This document shows positions 9,555 to 17,536 of a DNA stretch of 38,443 nucleotides, in pieces. Every line of letters begins with the position of its first letter. Positions within the stretch are counted from its first letter, which is position 1. Position numbers and translations under genes: made by a program. The notes under the pieces were generated by a model. The model did not search any database, was not told the DNA's origin, and worked only from the letters and a program-made list of their open reading frames with translations. The stretch spans positions 1-38,443 of the forward strand of contig JALHIE010000046.1 of the NCBI GenBank assembly GCA_022840285.1, read 5' to 3'. This stretch comes from Porphyromonadaceae bacterium. GTDB lineage: Bacteria > Bacteroidota > Bacteroidia > Bacteroidales > Dysgonomonadaceae.

Positions 9555-9576
9555 ATTAAAGAAATATTTCTTTAAT
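9555..9576. promoter_or_regulatory. Perfect 22-bp palindrome, candidate operator
   Basis: The half-site ATTAAAGAAAT is followed immediately by its exact reverse complement. It ends 15 bases before the -7 element, so it covers the expected -33 zone of the promoter. Symmetry and placement suggest a dimeric repressor or activator. It does not match the usual Rex or CRP/FNR sites I know. Function is inferred from position. Confidence 0.55.
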
Positions 9577-9591
9577 CAGGAGGAAATACAC

Positions 9592-9599
9592 TACATTTG
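9592..9599 (+). promoter_or_regulatory. Putative -7 element of the hydrogenase operon promoter
   Basis: TACATTTG is an exact match to the Bacteroidetes -7 consensus TAnnTTTG. No clean TTTG is present at the -33 position; the palindrome 9555-9576 occupies that zone instead, as expected for an activator-dependent or repressed promoter. A start near 9605 would give a leader of about 80 bases. Confidence 0.5.
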
Positions 9600-9684
9600 T
9601 AAGGATGAAATGCGTGTTTAGTCAAGTGACTGTTAATCTGTTATAAATCTTAAAGGTTGATTTTTTTAAATAAAAGATGCGGGT

Positions 9685-10197
9685 ATGGAAACATTGACAA
9701 ACGCTCCGGTTTCGGGGGAGGTACTTGATGAGATCATCGAAAAGCACCGCGGAAAGCCCGGTATGTTGCTTACTACCCTGGAAGAAGCACAAGAAAAAAA
9801 TCCCCTGAAATATCTTCCGGGTGAAACGTTGGCCGAAATATCGAAAAAACTGAGGGTGCCTTGTACACAAGTCTACAACGTAGCCACGTTTTATTCATTT
9901 TTTAATTTGAAACCTCAGGGCAAGCACTCCATTGTTGTTTGCCGCGGTACGGCGTGTCACACGAAAGGTTCAAAAGCCTTGCTGGATGATGTCGGGGCCA
10001 TCTTGGGTTTCAGGCACGCCTGGGATGATTCCGAATCATCTTTCACTACTCCCGATAACCTGTTTACCGTCAGGACGGTGGCCTGTTTTGGGCAATGCGC
10101 GCAATCGCCCGTCGTGGCCATAGACAATGTTATTTACAGTAACGTGAACTCCCGAAAACTGCTGAAAATTCTCAGCAACTACACCCTGCCGCTATGA
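9685..10197 (+). CDS. NuoE/HydC-like [2Fe-2S] subunit, block A
   Basis: A 170-residue subunit of the 24-kDa NADH dehydrogenase family, expected to carry one [2Fe-2S] cluster and to pair with the NuoF-like protein. An N-terminal helical part (residues 1-80, with VPCTQVYNVATFYSFFNLKP) precedes a thioredoxin-like domain. Cluster ligands are Cys86 and Cys91 (CRGTAC) and Cys134 and Cys138 (CFGQC), with 42 residues between the pairs. It overlaps the next gene by four bases (10194-10197), so the two are co-translated. This is one of two HydC-type genes in the window; the other is at 23277. Confidence 0.93.
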   Translation: METLTNAPVSGEVLDEIIEKHRGKPGMLLTTLEEAQEKNPLKYLPGETLAEISKKLRVPCTQVYNVATFYSFFNLKPQGKHSIVVCRGTACHTKGSKALLDDVGAILGFRHAWDDSESSFTTPDNLFTVRTVACFGQCAQSPVVAIDNVIYSNVNSRKLLKILSNYTLPL

Positions 10198-13100
10198 AAC
10201 CGTCCGAAATTGAAATTTTAGGCAAGCTGCACAGGGGAAGGATTCTTCCGTCAACTCCCATGATTATGGTTGGAATGGGGACCTGCGGTATCGGTAATGG
10301 AGCAGGCACGGTTTATCATCTTTTCCAAAAGTACCTATCGGAGAATACGTTCGATTGTAAACTCAAACAGACCGGTTGCTTCGGCTTCTGTGCTGAAGAA
10401 CCGGTGGTGATGCTGTACCAGCCGGACAAACCCCTGTTGGTCTATAGCAGGGTAGAGGGAAAGGACGTAAAACGTATCATGGATAACTTGCAGAAAAAGA
10501 AGCTGTACAGAAACAAGCTGTTGTGCCGTATCGACGAATGGGATTTCCTGACTTCACAGGTGGAGTTTGGAAAGGGATACGAAGATGTCCCGCACTGGGA
10601 TGAGGTACCCTTTTTTAAGGGCCAGAAAAAAGTGGTGCTGCGTCATGCCGGCCTCATCGACCCCGAAGAAATTCTTGATTATATCGCTGTGGGAGGATAC
10701 AACGCCCTGGTAAAAACGATTATGGGTTACGGGCCGGAAGAAGTCGTTGATCAGGTGGTGGCGTCGAGGCTGCGTGGCAGGGGAGGAGCAGGTTTCCCTA
10801 CGGGAGTAAAATGGTCAATCATGCGGAAGCAGGATACCCGTCAGAAATACATAATCTGTAATGCCGATGAAGGCGACCCGGGCGCGTACATGAACCGCAA
10901 CGAAATTGAAAGCGATCCGCATATGCTGCTCGAGGGCATGCTGATAGGTGCTTACGCCATGGGAGCGAGCGAAGGCATCGCGTACGTGAGAGCGGAGTAT
11001 CCGCTTGCCGTGAAACGGCTCCGGACAGCTATCGAGCAAGCCGGACAACTTGGGATCGTGGGAGAAAATATATTGGGTACCGGCTTCAGTTTTAAGATGG
11101 ATATAGTTGAAGGAGCCGGAGCTTTTGTTTGCGGTGAAGAGACGGCGTTGATTGCTTCCATCGAAGGGAAAGCCGGCCGCCCGCTTCCGCGTCCGCCTTA
11201 TCCTGCCAGCAAGGGGTTGTACGGGAGACCCACCAACATCAATAACGTGGAAACCTGGTGCAACATACCGGTTATCATCGAAAAAGGTGCCGAATGGTTC
11301 ACTGCTGTGGGGACAGAAAAAAGCCCCGGAACAAAAGTGTTTTCGCTGGTGGGAAAAGTAAAGAATACAGGGTTGGTAGAACTTCCCCTTGGATCAAAAT
11401 TGGAGCAGTTTGTGTTCAATGTCGGAGAGGGAACGGGAACTTCCAAACGCGTAAAAGCTGTGCAGACCGGCGGACCTTCCGGTGGATGCATCCCGTTGGA
11501 GTTTTTCTCCACCCCGGTGGATTATGAGTCGTTGGCGAGTATCGGCGCGATCATGGGTTCGGGAGGAATGGTGGTGATGGACCAGGACAACTGCATGGTG
11601 GACGTGGCGCGGTATTTCCTGGAGTTCAACGCCGGAGAATCGTGCGGGAAATGTACGCCCTGCCGTGAGGGGACGGCGCAGGCACTGGCCATTCTCACCC
11701 GTATCACGCGGGGGCAAGGGACGTTCGCCGATTTGGCCGTCCTGGAGTTGCTCAGCCGTGTTATCAAGGACTCGTCGCTTTGTGCTCTCGGGCAAACCGC
11801 CCCCAATCCCATTCTGACCACATTAAAATATTTCCGGCACGAGTACGAAGAGCACATCCGGGAGAAACGGTGTCATGCAGGAACGTGCGAATCGCTGTTT
11901 ATGGCCCTGTGCGAAAACAGCTGTCCGTTACACATGAATATTCCGGGCTACATTGAACTGATTAAGGAAGATCGTGTGGAAGAAGCTTTTGAACTTACGT
12001 TGCGCGACAACCCCCTGCCGGGAACGATAGGGAGAATTTGCCACTTCCACTGCCAAATGCGTTGCCGTCGGGAAATGCTGGACCAGCCGGTCTCGCAAGG
12101 CGAGATCCACCGGTACCTGGCAGACACCCTGTATCAGCTCGGAAAAGAGAACGGAATCTACGATAAACTGGTAAAAGAGAAGCTTTCGTCTACCGGAAAA
12201 AGGGTTGCTGTGGTGGGCGCCGGGCCCGCAGGGCTTACGGCAGCTTTTTACCTGGTCCGCCTCGGCCATGATATCACCGTTTACGAGGCCTTGTCCGAAG
12301 CCGGAGGAGTAGCGCGTTTCGGTATACCGCACTACCGTCTGCCAAAGCATGTCCTGAGGAAAGAAATCCGGTTGATAAAAAAACTGGGCGTGAAATTCAA
12401 GTTCAACCAGCGGTTGGGTGACAATCTTTCCCTGGACGAGTTGAAAAATGAGTTCGACGCCATTTACCTGGCTATAGGTGCGTGGAAAAGTATCGATTTG
12501 GAAATTCCGGGAGAAGATGCAACAGGCGTTTTTTCTGGAACTGAAATTCTGAAAGAGATGGCTGTGGGTAAAACACCGAAGGTGGGTCGGCAGGTCGCTG
12601 TCGTCGGCGCGGGAAACGTGGCCATCGATACGGCCCGGAGCCTGTTACGACTGGGAAAGGAGGTGATCGTCGTTTACCGGCGGGAAAAAGGAGACATGCC
12701 TGCCAACGCTGTCGAAATATCGGAATCGGAAGAAGAGAGAATCAACTATCATTTTCTGGCTTCACCCAGTGAAATATTATCGGATAAATCAGGAAAGGTC
12801 AGAGCGTTACGCATCGAGAAGATGATGCGGGGAAGCATCGATTCTTCCGGTAGGAAAAAACCGGTTGCTACTGGAGTGTTCGAGGAAATTCCGTGCGATA
12901 CGATTGTGCTGGCTGTCGGTGAACGGGTCGACTCCGGGTGTCTGGTCGAAAATAGCCTGGAGCTCACCCGGGATGGACGAATCGTTATTGATCCGTTCAC
13001 TTTTCAAACATCCGACCCACAAATCTATGCCGGCGGTGATGCGGTAAGCGGTCCCTCTACAGCGGCGGAAGCGATGGGAATGGCGAAGAAGGCAGCTGCG

Positions 13101-13328
13101 GCGATGGACAGGGCATTGACGGGTGAAAACCGGTTTTATCTGCTATCACGACCGTTCAATTACCGGAACGTTGTGCCTGCAAATCCAAGGCCGGCTCTGA
13201 AGAACGTTCCGAGAAGACTTCCGGTAAAAGACCGGGTGAATAACTTCAACGAGATCTCCTTCGGATTTACGGGCGAGCAGGCTCGCAATGAGGTGGAAAG
13301 GTGCCTGAGGTGTGACGTGAAGTATTAA
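10194..13328 (+). CDS. NuoF-like flavoprotein fused to GltD/NfnB-type NADPH oxidoreductase
   Basis: A 1044-residue fusion. Residues 1-110 are a thioredoxin-like [2Fe-2S] domain with Cys31, Cys55, Cys62 and Cys66. Residues about 150-550 are a complete NuoF/HydB core: FMN/NADH site GRGGAGFPTG near 195, NADEGDPGAYMNR near 221, CGEETALIASIEG near 313, and a [4Fe-4S] site ESCGKCTPCREG near 482 with a distal Cys in SSLCALGQ near 528. Residues about 560-1044 are a GltD/NfnB-like half: cysteine-rich CENSCP and CHFHCQMRC, an FAD Rossmann loop VAVVGAGPAGLTAAF near 670, a second Rossmann loop VAVVGAGNVAIDTA near 800 for NADPH, and YAGGDAVSGPSTAAEAMG near 944. NADH, NADPH and iron-sulfur chemistry therefore sit on one chain. 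The hydrogenase gene follows 19 bases downstream. The Stn transhydrogenase of Sporomusa combines similar parts, so a transhydrogenase role is an alternative. Confidence 0.92.
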   Translation: MKPSEIEILGKLHRGRILPSTPMIMVGMGTCGIGNGAGTVYHLFQKYLSENTFDCKLKQTGCFGFCAEEPVVMLYQPDKPLLVYSRVEGKDVKRIMDNLQKKKLYRNKLLCRIDEWDFLTSQVEFGKGYEDVPHWDEVPFFKGQKKVVLRHAGLIDPEEILDYIAVGGYNALVKTIMGYGPEEVVDQVVASRLRGRGGAGFPTGVKWSIMRKQDTRQKYIICNADEGDPGAYMNRNEIESDPHMLLEGMLIGAYAMGASEGIAYVRAEYPLAVKRLRTAIEQAGQLGIVGENILGTGFSFKMDIVEGAGAFVCGEETALIASIEGKAGRPLPRPPYPASKGLYGRPTNINNVETWCNIPVIIEKGAEWFTAVGTEKSPGTKVFSLVGKVKNTGLVELPLGSKLEQFVFNVGEGTGTSKRVKAVQTGGPSGGCIPLEFFSTPVDYESLASIGAIMGSGGMVVMDQDNCMVDVARYFLEFNAGESCGKCTPCREGTAQALAILTRITRGQGTFADLAVLELLSRVIKDSSLCALGQTAPNPILTTLKYFRHEYEEHIREKRCHAGTCESLFMALCENSCPLHMNIPGYIELIKEDRVEEAFELTLRDNPLPGTIGRICHFHCQMRCRREMLDQPVSQGEIHRYLADTLYQLGKENGIYDKLVKEKLSSTGKRVAVVGAGPAGLTAAFYLVRLGHDITVYEALSEAGGVARFGIPHYRLPKHVLRKEIRLIKKLGVKFKFNQRLGDNLSLDELKNEFDAIYLAIGAWKSIDLEIPGEDATGVFSGTEILKEMAVGKTPKVGRQVAVVGAGNVAIDTARSLLRLGKEVIVVYRREKGDMPANAVEISESEEERINYHFLASPSEILSDKSGKVRALRIEKMMRGSIDSSGRKKPVATGVFEEIPCDTIVLAVGERVDSGCLVENSLELTRDGRIVIDPFTFQTSDPQIYAGGDAVSGPSTAAEAMGMAKKAAAAMDRALTGENRFYLLSRPFNYRNVVPANPRPALKNVPRRLPVKDRVNNFNEISFGFTGEQARNEVERCLRCDVKY

Positions 13329-13347
13329 CCTGAAAAAAAGCAGTATT

Positions 13348-15105
13348 ATGGAAATCAACATCAATAACCGGCCTGTTCATGTAGCTGAAGGAGCTACCGT
13401 TTTGGAAGCATGCCGCTCAGCGGGGATCAATGTCCCATCGCTCTGTTACCTGAAAGATGTTTCGCAAAATGCGTCGTGCGGCGTTTGTGTGGTTGAAGTG
13501 AAAGGAGCTAAATCGTTGTTGCGATCCTGTATCACTCCGGTTACCGAGGGGATGGAAATTTATACGAACAGCCCGAGAGCCATGCAGGCTAGAAAAATAA
13601 ATGTCGAGTTGCTGCTGGCCAACCATCCGCAGGATTGCCTGATCTGTGACCGGAACGGAACCTGCGAATTGCAGGAGTTGACCCATGCTTTAGGGATTGG
13701 TGCCAGGCAATTCGTTCGCTCCCGGAAAGAACAGCTGAGAAAAGACGAAACATCGCTTTCGCTGGTGCGTGACCCGGAAAAATGCATTTTATGCGGGCGC
13801 TGCGTTGCCGTTTGCGACCAGATGCAGGGAGTAAAGGCGATCGATTTTTCGGGACGGGGATTAAAAAGCAAAATTTCCACTTTCCTCGATTCGGGACTGG
13901 GGTTTGTGGCCTGTTCAAATTGCGGTCAATGCGCTTTGGTCTGCCCCACGGGAGCCATAACGGAGAAAAGTTCGGTAAGCGAAGTCTGGTCGGCCTTACA
14001 AGATCCCGGAAAGATTGTCCTGGTGCAAACCGCGCCAGCCGTTCGTGTCGGAATAGGAGAGGCTATGGGAATGCCTTACGGTAGCCTGGTTACGGGCCAG
14101 ATGGTTGCCGGATTGCGCCGGCTCGGTTTTTCGAAAGTGTTCGACACCAATTTTGCTGCCGACCTTACCATTATCGAGGAAGGGAATGAGTTGCTTCACC
14201 GCATCAGGACGGGCGGTGAATTGCCGATGATCACTTCCTGTTCGCCGGGATGGATCAAGTTTGTGGAAGATTTTTATCCGGGTCTGTTGAAGCACCTCTC
14301 CACCTGTAAATCACCGCAGCAGATGTTTGGTGCCGTGGCAAAAACCTATTATGCCGAAAAAACGGGAGTCGATCCGAGAAACATCGTTGTGGTTTCCATC
14401 ATGCCTTGTACGGCCAAGAAATACGAGGCGAAACGTCCTGAAATGGACGGAGCATTCCATTACTGGAAAGAACAGCTTAGCCTGAAGGATGAGGAACACT
14501 TTTTTGACGTGGATTTTTCACTTACCACACGCGAGCTGGCACGTATGTTCAGTGAATCGGGAGTTAACTTTTCCAGTCTCCCGGAAGAACGGTTCGACAG
14601 CCCGCTGGGTGAATCAACCGGCGCTGCCGTAATATTTGGTGCTACCGGAGGGGTGATGGAGGCGGCACTCAGGACCGCCTATGAGGTGTATACCGGAAAA
14701 ACACTGCATGACGTCAATTTTACATCCGTACGGGGTTTTCAGGGAATAAAGGAGGCGGATGTAAATTTAAACGGAACAATCATTAAAGTAGCTGTCGCCC
14801 ATACACTCAAGAATGCCGGAATTTTGCTGGAACAGATTAAAAACGGCACTTCACCCTACGTGTTCATTGAAGTGATGACCTGTCCGGGAGGATGTCTTGG
14901 CGGTGGCGGACAACCTATTCCCACCAATGCTGAAACGCGTGAAAAACGTGCTGCCTCCATTTACTACGAAGACAATCATAAAGCGATACGGAAATCGCAT
15001 GAAAATCCGGAGATTGCCGCAATCTATGCTGAGTTCTTTAAAAAGCCCTTGGGTAAGATGTCGCATCATTTACTTCACACCCATTATATGGAGAGGATGT
15101 ATTGA
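13348..15105 (+). CDS. hydA: [FeFe]-hydrogenase catalytic subunit, block A
   Basis: A 585-residue cytosolic enzyme. It begins with a plant-type [2Fe-2S] domain (CYLKDVSQNASCGVC), a His-Cys3 [4Fe-4S] site (HPQDCLICDRNGTC) and two [4Fe-4S] ferredoxin sites (CILCGRCVAVCD, CSNCGQCALVCP). The H-cluster domain has L1 TSCSPGW (Cys298, Ser299), L2 MPCTAKKYE (Cys354) and L3 MTCPGGCLGGGGQP (Cys512, Cys516). A small-subunit-like tail ends in HTHYMERMY. L1 has serine where most enzymes have the second cysteine (TSCCPGW). The other motifs are complete, so it is likely functional, but this needs testing. Upstream neighbours supply NADH and NADPH modules. The paralogue at 21486 has the standard L1. Confidence 0.94.
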   Translation: MEININNRPVHVAEGATVLEACRSAGINVPSLCYLKDVSQNASCGVCVVEVKGAKSLLRSCITPVTEGMEIYTNSPRAMQARKINVELLLANHPQDCLICDRNGTCELQELTHALGIGARQFVRSRKEQLRKDETSLSLVRDPEKCILCGRCVAVCDQMQGVKAIDFSGRGLKSKISTFLDSGLGFVACSNCGQCALVCPTGAITEKSSVSEVWSALQDPGKIVLVQTAPAVRVGIGEAMGMPYGSLVTGQMVAGLRRLGFSKVFDTNFAADLTIIEEGNELLHRIRTGGELPMITSCSPGWIKFVEDFYPGLLKHLSTCKSPQQMFGAVAKTYYAEKTGVDPRNIVVVSIMPCTAKKYEAKRPEMDGAFHYWKEQLSLKDEEHFFDVDFSLTTRELARMFSESGVNFSSLPEERFDSPLGESTGAAVIFGATGGVMEAALRTAYEVYTGKTLHDVNFTSVRGFQGIKEADVNLNGTIIKVAVAHTLKNAGILLEQIKNGTSPYVFIEVMTCPGGCLGGGGQPIPTNAETREKRAASIYYEDNHKAIRKSHENPEIAAIYAEFFKKPLGKMSHHLLHTHYMERMY

Positions 15106-15349
15106 ATTTCAGCACAGCAATTTATCACCCGAAAATTTCATTTATTTGAATAAAATGACTTACTTTGTAATAGGATTCAGTAAAATGGTATTAGTTCATT
15201 TATCATCAGGTTGTTATATAAACAGCTGTGCTGGTGGATTGTTATTATTGTAAATTTCAATTTAACAAAATAGTCTTTTATTGCCAAAATGGCTGCGTTT
15301 TTGATGTTTATTTAAAGCAAAAAGACAGGAGGTTTTAAAGTCTAACCCT
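15106..15349. other. AT-rich gap between hydrogenase block A and block B
   Basis: This 244-base gap is the longest inside the plus-strand hydrogen locus. It is AT-rich and contains a near-match to a -7 element, TTACTTTG at 15160-15167, without a well-spaced -33 element. No clear stem-loop terminator is visible. Block B may have its own promoter here, but the evidence is weak. Confidence 0.35.
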
Positions 15350-15691
15350 ATGAATTTATACACGGTGAACGAATTGGTGAAAGGTACCATTTGCCAGGAG
15401 TGCGACACGCCACAGGAATTTATTTATGCTTTTGCGTCGGATCTGATGAGTGATGTATTGCGCTTCAACATGGAAAAGACGATTCTCATTACCGGTTTAT
15501 CTACGGTTCAGACGTTGCGGACAGCTGAGATGTCGAATATCGAATGTATTGTATTTGCCCGCGGCAAAAAAGTTACCGATGAGATGATAACCCTTGCCGT
15601 TGAAAATAACATTTCGCTTATAACAACACCCCTTACCCTTTTTGAAGTCTCGGGCAGGTTATACAGCAGCGGGATTATGCCCATTTTTTGA
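15350..15691 (+). CDS. DRTGG-domain protein, first copy
   Basis: A 113-residue protein consisting of one DRTGG-type domain, a fold named for a motif in clostridial phosphotransacetylase-like and CBS-containing proteins and of unknown biochemical role. Visible features are TILITGLSTVQTLRTAEMSNIE, broken here to key parts: ILITGL, the QTLRTAEM helix and IVFARGKKV, then NISLITTPLTLFEVSGRLY at the end. The second copy at 17517 shares the layout, ending in LASNLPAFETVGKLYNYL. The RsbW-like ATPase begins two bases after this stop. Genes of this type are known next to [FeFe]-hydrogenases in Clostridia and Thermotogae. A ligand-sensing role is conjecture. Confidence 0.8.
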   Translation: MNLYTVNELVKGTICQECDTPQEFIYAFASDLMSDVLRFNMEKTILITGLSTVQTLRTAEMSNIECIVFARGKKVTDEMITLAVENNISLITTPLTLFEVSGRLYSSGIMPIF

Positions 15692-15692
15692 T

Positions 15693-16103
15693 ATGCAGTT
15701 TGAGTACGAAATAGAGGGTGGAGATTTCAGTTCAGCCGGAAAAGCGAGCTCGGATATAAAAAAAATACTCAAGCAACTGAATATCGATCCCCAGATTGTC
15801 CGTAAGATTGCCGTTGCATTGTACGAGGCTGAAGTAAATGTAGTGGCGCATGCCTACAAGGGAGTAATGAGAGTAGATCTGGACGCTCAACGAATAAAAA
15901 TTTTGCTGGAAGACGAAGGCCCCGGCATTGAAAACATTGAAAGGGCCATGCAGGAAGGTTTTTCCACGGCATCGGAGGAGGTCCGTCAAATGGGGTTTGG
16001 TGCCGGAATGGGATTGCCCAACATAAAACGGAATACCGATGAAATGTACCTTACATCGCTTCCAGGTAAGGGTACTACGTTAGAGATGACAGTGAAGTTT
16101 TGA
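15693..16103 (+). CDS. RsbW-like ATP-binding protein (anti-sigma-factor type GHKL ATPase)
   Basis: A 136-residue stand-alone ATPase of the serine-kinase/anti-sigma family. The N-box is EAEVNVVAHAYKG, the G1 box EDEGPGIENI, and the G2 region MGFGAGMGLPNIK, ending in GKGTTLEMTVKF. No membrane, sensor or histidine phosphorylation domain is present. I chose the ATG at 15693, one base after the DRTGG stop; an upstream start at 15642 would overlap that gene. Homologues bind or phosphorylate anti-anti-sigma factors, but no STAS-domain partner is encoded in the window, so its partner is unknown. Confidence 0.85.
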   Translation: MQFEYEIEGGDFSSAGKASSDIKKILKQLNIDPQIVRKIAVALYEAEVNVVAHAYKGVMRVDLDAQRIKILLEDEGPGIENIERAMQEGFSTASEEVRQMGFGAGMGLPNIKRNTDEMYLTSLPGKGTTLEMTVKF

Positions 16104-16144
16104 AATAGATACCAGACAACAAGGCAATCTGCAATCTGAAGTCA

Positions 16145-17536
16145 ATGAAAAATATGAAAGACCGGGATTACACACACGCTATTCGGATCGATACCGACAA
16201 ATGTATCGGATGTTCACACTGTATGCAGGTTTGTCCTACACAGGCCATCCGCATCGTCGAGGGGCATGCCGGCATTATGCCTGAGCGGTGTGTGGATTGC
16301 GGTGAGTGTTATCGTGTTTGTCCCGTACGGGCAATTTACGTTAAAGATGACGGTTTGTCGGTTATGAAACACGATGCTTACCGCGTTGCGCTGGTTCCCT
16401 CGGTTTTTATCGGCCAGTTCCCCTCGGAACACTCGGCTTCCGAAATCATGGAGGCGGTCAGGCAGCTCGGCTTCGACGAGGTGCTGGAGGTGGAGCAGGC
16501 AGTGGACTTCATGAAGAAAGAATACGCAAGGCTTGCCGTTGAAGTGGAGAATGTTGCCCGGCCGGTCATCAGTTCGTTTTGTCCTGCGATTGTCAGGCTT
16601 ATTCAGGTCCATTACCCATCGCTTACCGGTCAGATCCTGCAGATAAAAGCACCCCACGACATAGCCGCACTGTATGTGCGCAAGTCGAAAAAAAAAGCCG
16701 GAATCGATCCTCGGAATATTTTCATCTGCTACGTAACGCCGTGCGCTGCGAAGATTGTCGCAGCAAGAGCGCCGGTCGGTGAAAAAGTTTCTGCAATTGA
16801 CGGAGCCATAGATATGAAAGAGGTGTATAACCTGGTTTCGAAAACGTTGATGGAAAAAAAAGAGACCCGGCTATCGAAACAGTTTGCCAACATGAGTCCC
16901 GACTCCGTGAACTGGTCTCTGTCAGGAACCGAAAAGCAATACTTCCGGGGCCGTGCCTTGGCCATTGACGGAATGGATAACGCCATGGAGTTTTTGGACA
17001 GGCTGGAGTCGGGTCGGGTTACCGGTGTCGATTTTCTTGAAATGCGCGCTTGCGATCAGGGTTGTGCCGGAGGAATCCTTTGTCCCGGGAACCGTTTCCT
17101 GACGGTTGAGCGATTGGAGCAGCGGGAGAAAAAACTGGCCCACTTGACGAAAGTGAATAAATCGGGCAAGAACGACCTGATGGATTATGCCGAAGAGTTG
17201 CATCAAGTGTCAACGACTGACCCGGTTTATCCGCGTGACGGGCTACTGCTTGATGAAGACATGGAAATAGCACTTCAGAAGATGGACCGCATCAAGAAAC
17301 TGAACTCCTATCTTCCGGGATTCGATTGCGGTGCCTGCGGCGCGCCCTCCTGCCGCAGCCTGGCGGAAGATATTGTGAAGGAAAAAGCAACTATTTCGCA
17401 CTGCGTTTTTGTGCAGCGTGTGATGGAGAAAAATTATAACCTGAGTCCCGATCAGGCTTTTCACGTTATCGAAAAGATTTGGGGCAGGGATCGACTTCAA
17501 AAATATCAACATCAGAATGGAAAAACCGACTCTTGA
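16145..17536 (+). CDS. HydS-like divergent [FeFe]-hydrogenase, putative redox/H2 sensor
   Basis: A 463-residue protein. Residues 15-65 hold two [4Fe-4S] sites (CIGCSHCMQVCP, CVDCGECYRVCP). Residues about 75-330 are an H-cluster-type domain with altered motifs: L1 SSFCPAI, where the proton-relay cysteine is phenylalanine but the ligand Cys146 remains; L2 VTPCAAK; L3 EMRACDQGCAGG. Residues about 390-425 are a third cluster domain, CGACGAPSCRSLAEDI then a distal cysteine in ISHC, as in corrinoid and Rnf proteins. No PAS or output domain is attached. The retained ligand cysteines suggest an H-cluster-like site, and the lost relay residue suggests slow turnover, as described for the putative sensory HydS of Thermotoga maritima. 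A sensory or electron-transfer role is inference. Confidence 0.85.
   Translation: MKNMKDRDYTHAIRIDTDKCIGCSHCMQVCPTQAIRIVEGHAGIMPERCVDCGECYRVCPVRAIYVKDDGLSVMKHDAYRVALVPSVFIGQFPSEHSASEIMEAVRQLGFDEVLEVEQAVDFMKKEYARLAVEVENVARPVISSFCPAIVRLIQVHYPSLTGQILQIKAPHDIAALYVRKSKKKAGIDPRNIFICYVTPCAAKIVAARAPVGEKVSAIDGAIDMKEVYNLVSKTLMEKKETRLSKQFANMSPDSVNWSLSGTEKQYFRGRALAIDGMDNAMEFLDRLESGRVTGVDFLEMRACDQGCAGGILCPGNRFLTVERLEQREKKLAHLTKVNKSGKNDLMDYAEELHQVSTTDPVYPRDGLLLDEDMEIALQKMDRIKKLNSYLPGFDCGACGAPSCRSLAEDIVKEKATISHCVFVQRVMEKNYNLSPDQAFHVIEKIWGRDRLQKYQHQNGKTDS

Larger units (their letters stand above)
9366..9684. other. Divergent intergenic control region, lysS / hydrogenase locus
   Basis: This 319-base stretch separates lysS (minus) from the hydrogenase genes (plus). 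It holds a perfect 22-bp palindrome (9555-9576), a consensus Bacteroidetes -7 element (9592-9599) and a small dyad AGTCA-N2-TGACT (9620-9631). I see no clear lysS promoter match on the minus strand and no structural RNA. Confidence 0.6.

Noticed and set aside
9605..9646. Short leader frame of 13 codons upstream of the hydrogenase operon
   Set aside because: It begins almost exactly at the predicted transcription start, leaves no room for a ribosome site and has no attenuator-like codon run.
13348..15105. Reading the block A hydrogenase-like protein as a NuoG or formate-dehydrogenase subunit
   Set aside because: All three H-cluster motif regions, including MPCTAKKYE and PGGCLGGGGQP, are present and the small-subunit-like tail is retained, which NuoG lacks.
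15251..15264. TAAATT-N2-AATTTA dyad before block B
   Set aside because: It is short, very AT-rich and in an AT-rich gap, so it is readily expected by chance.
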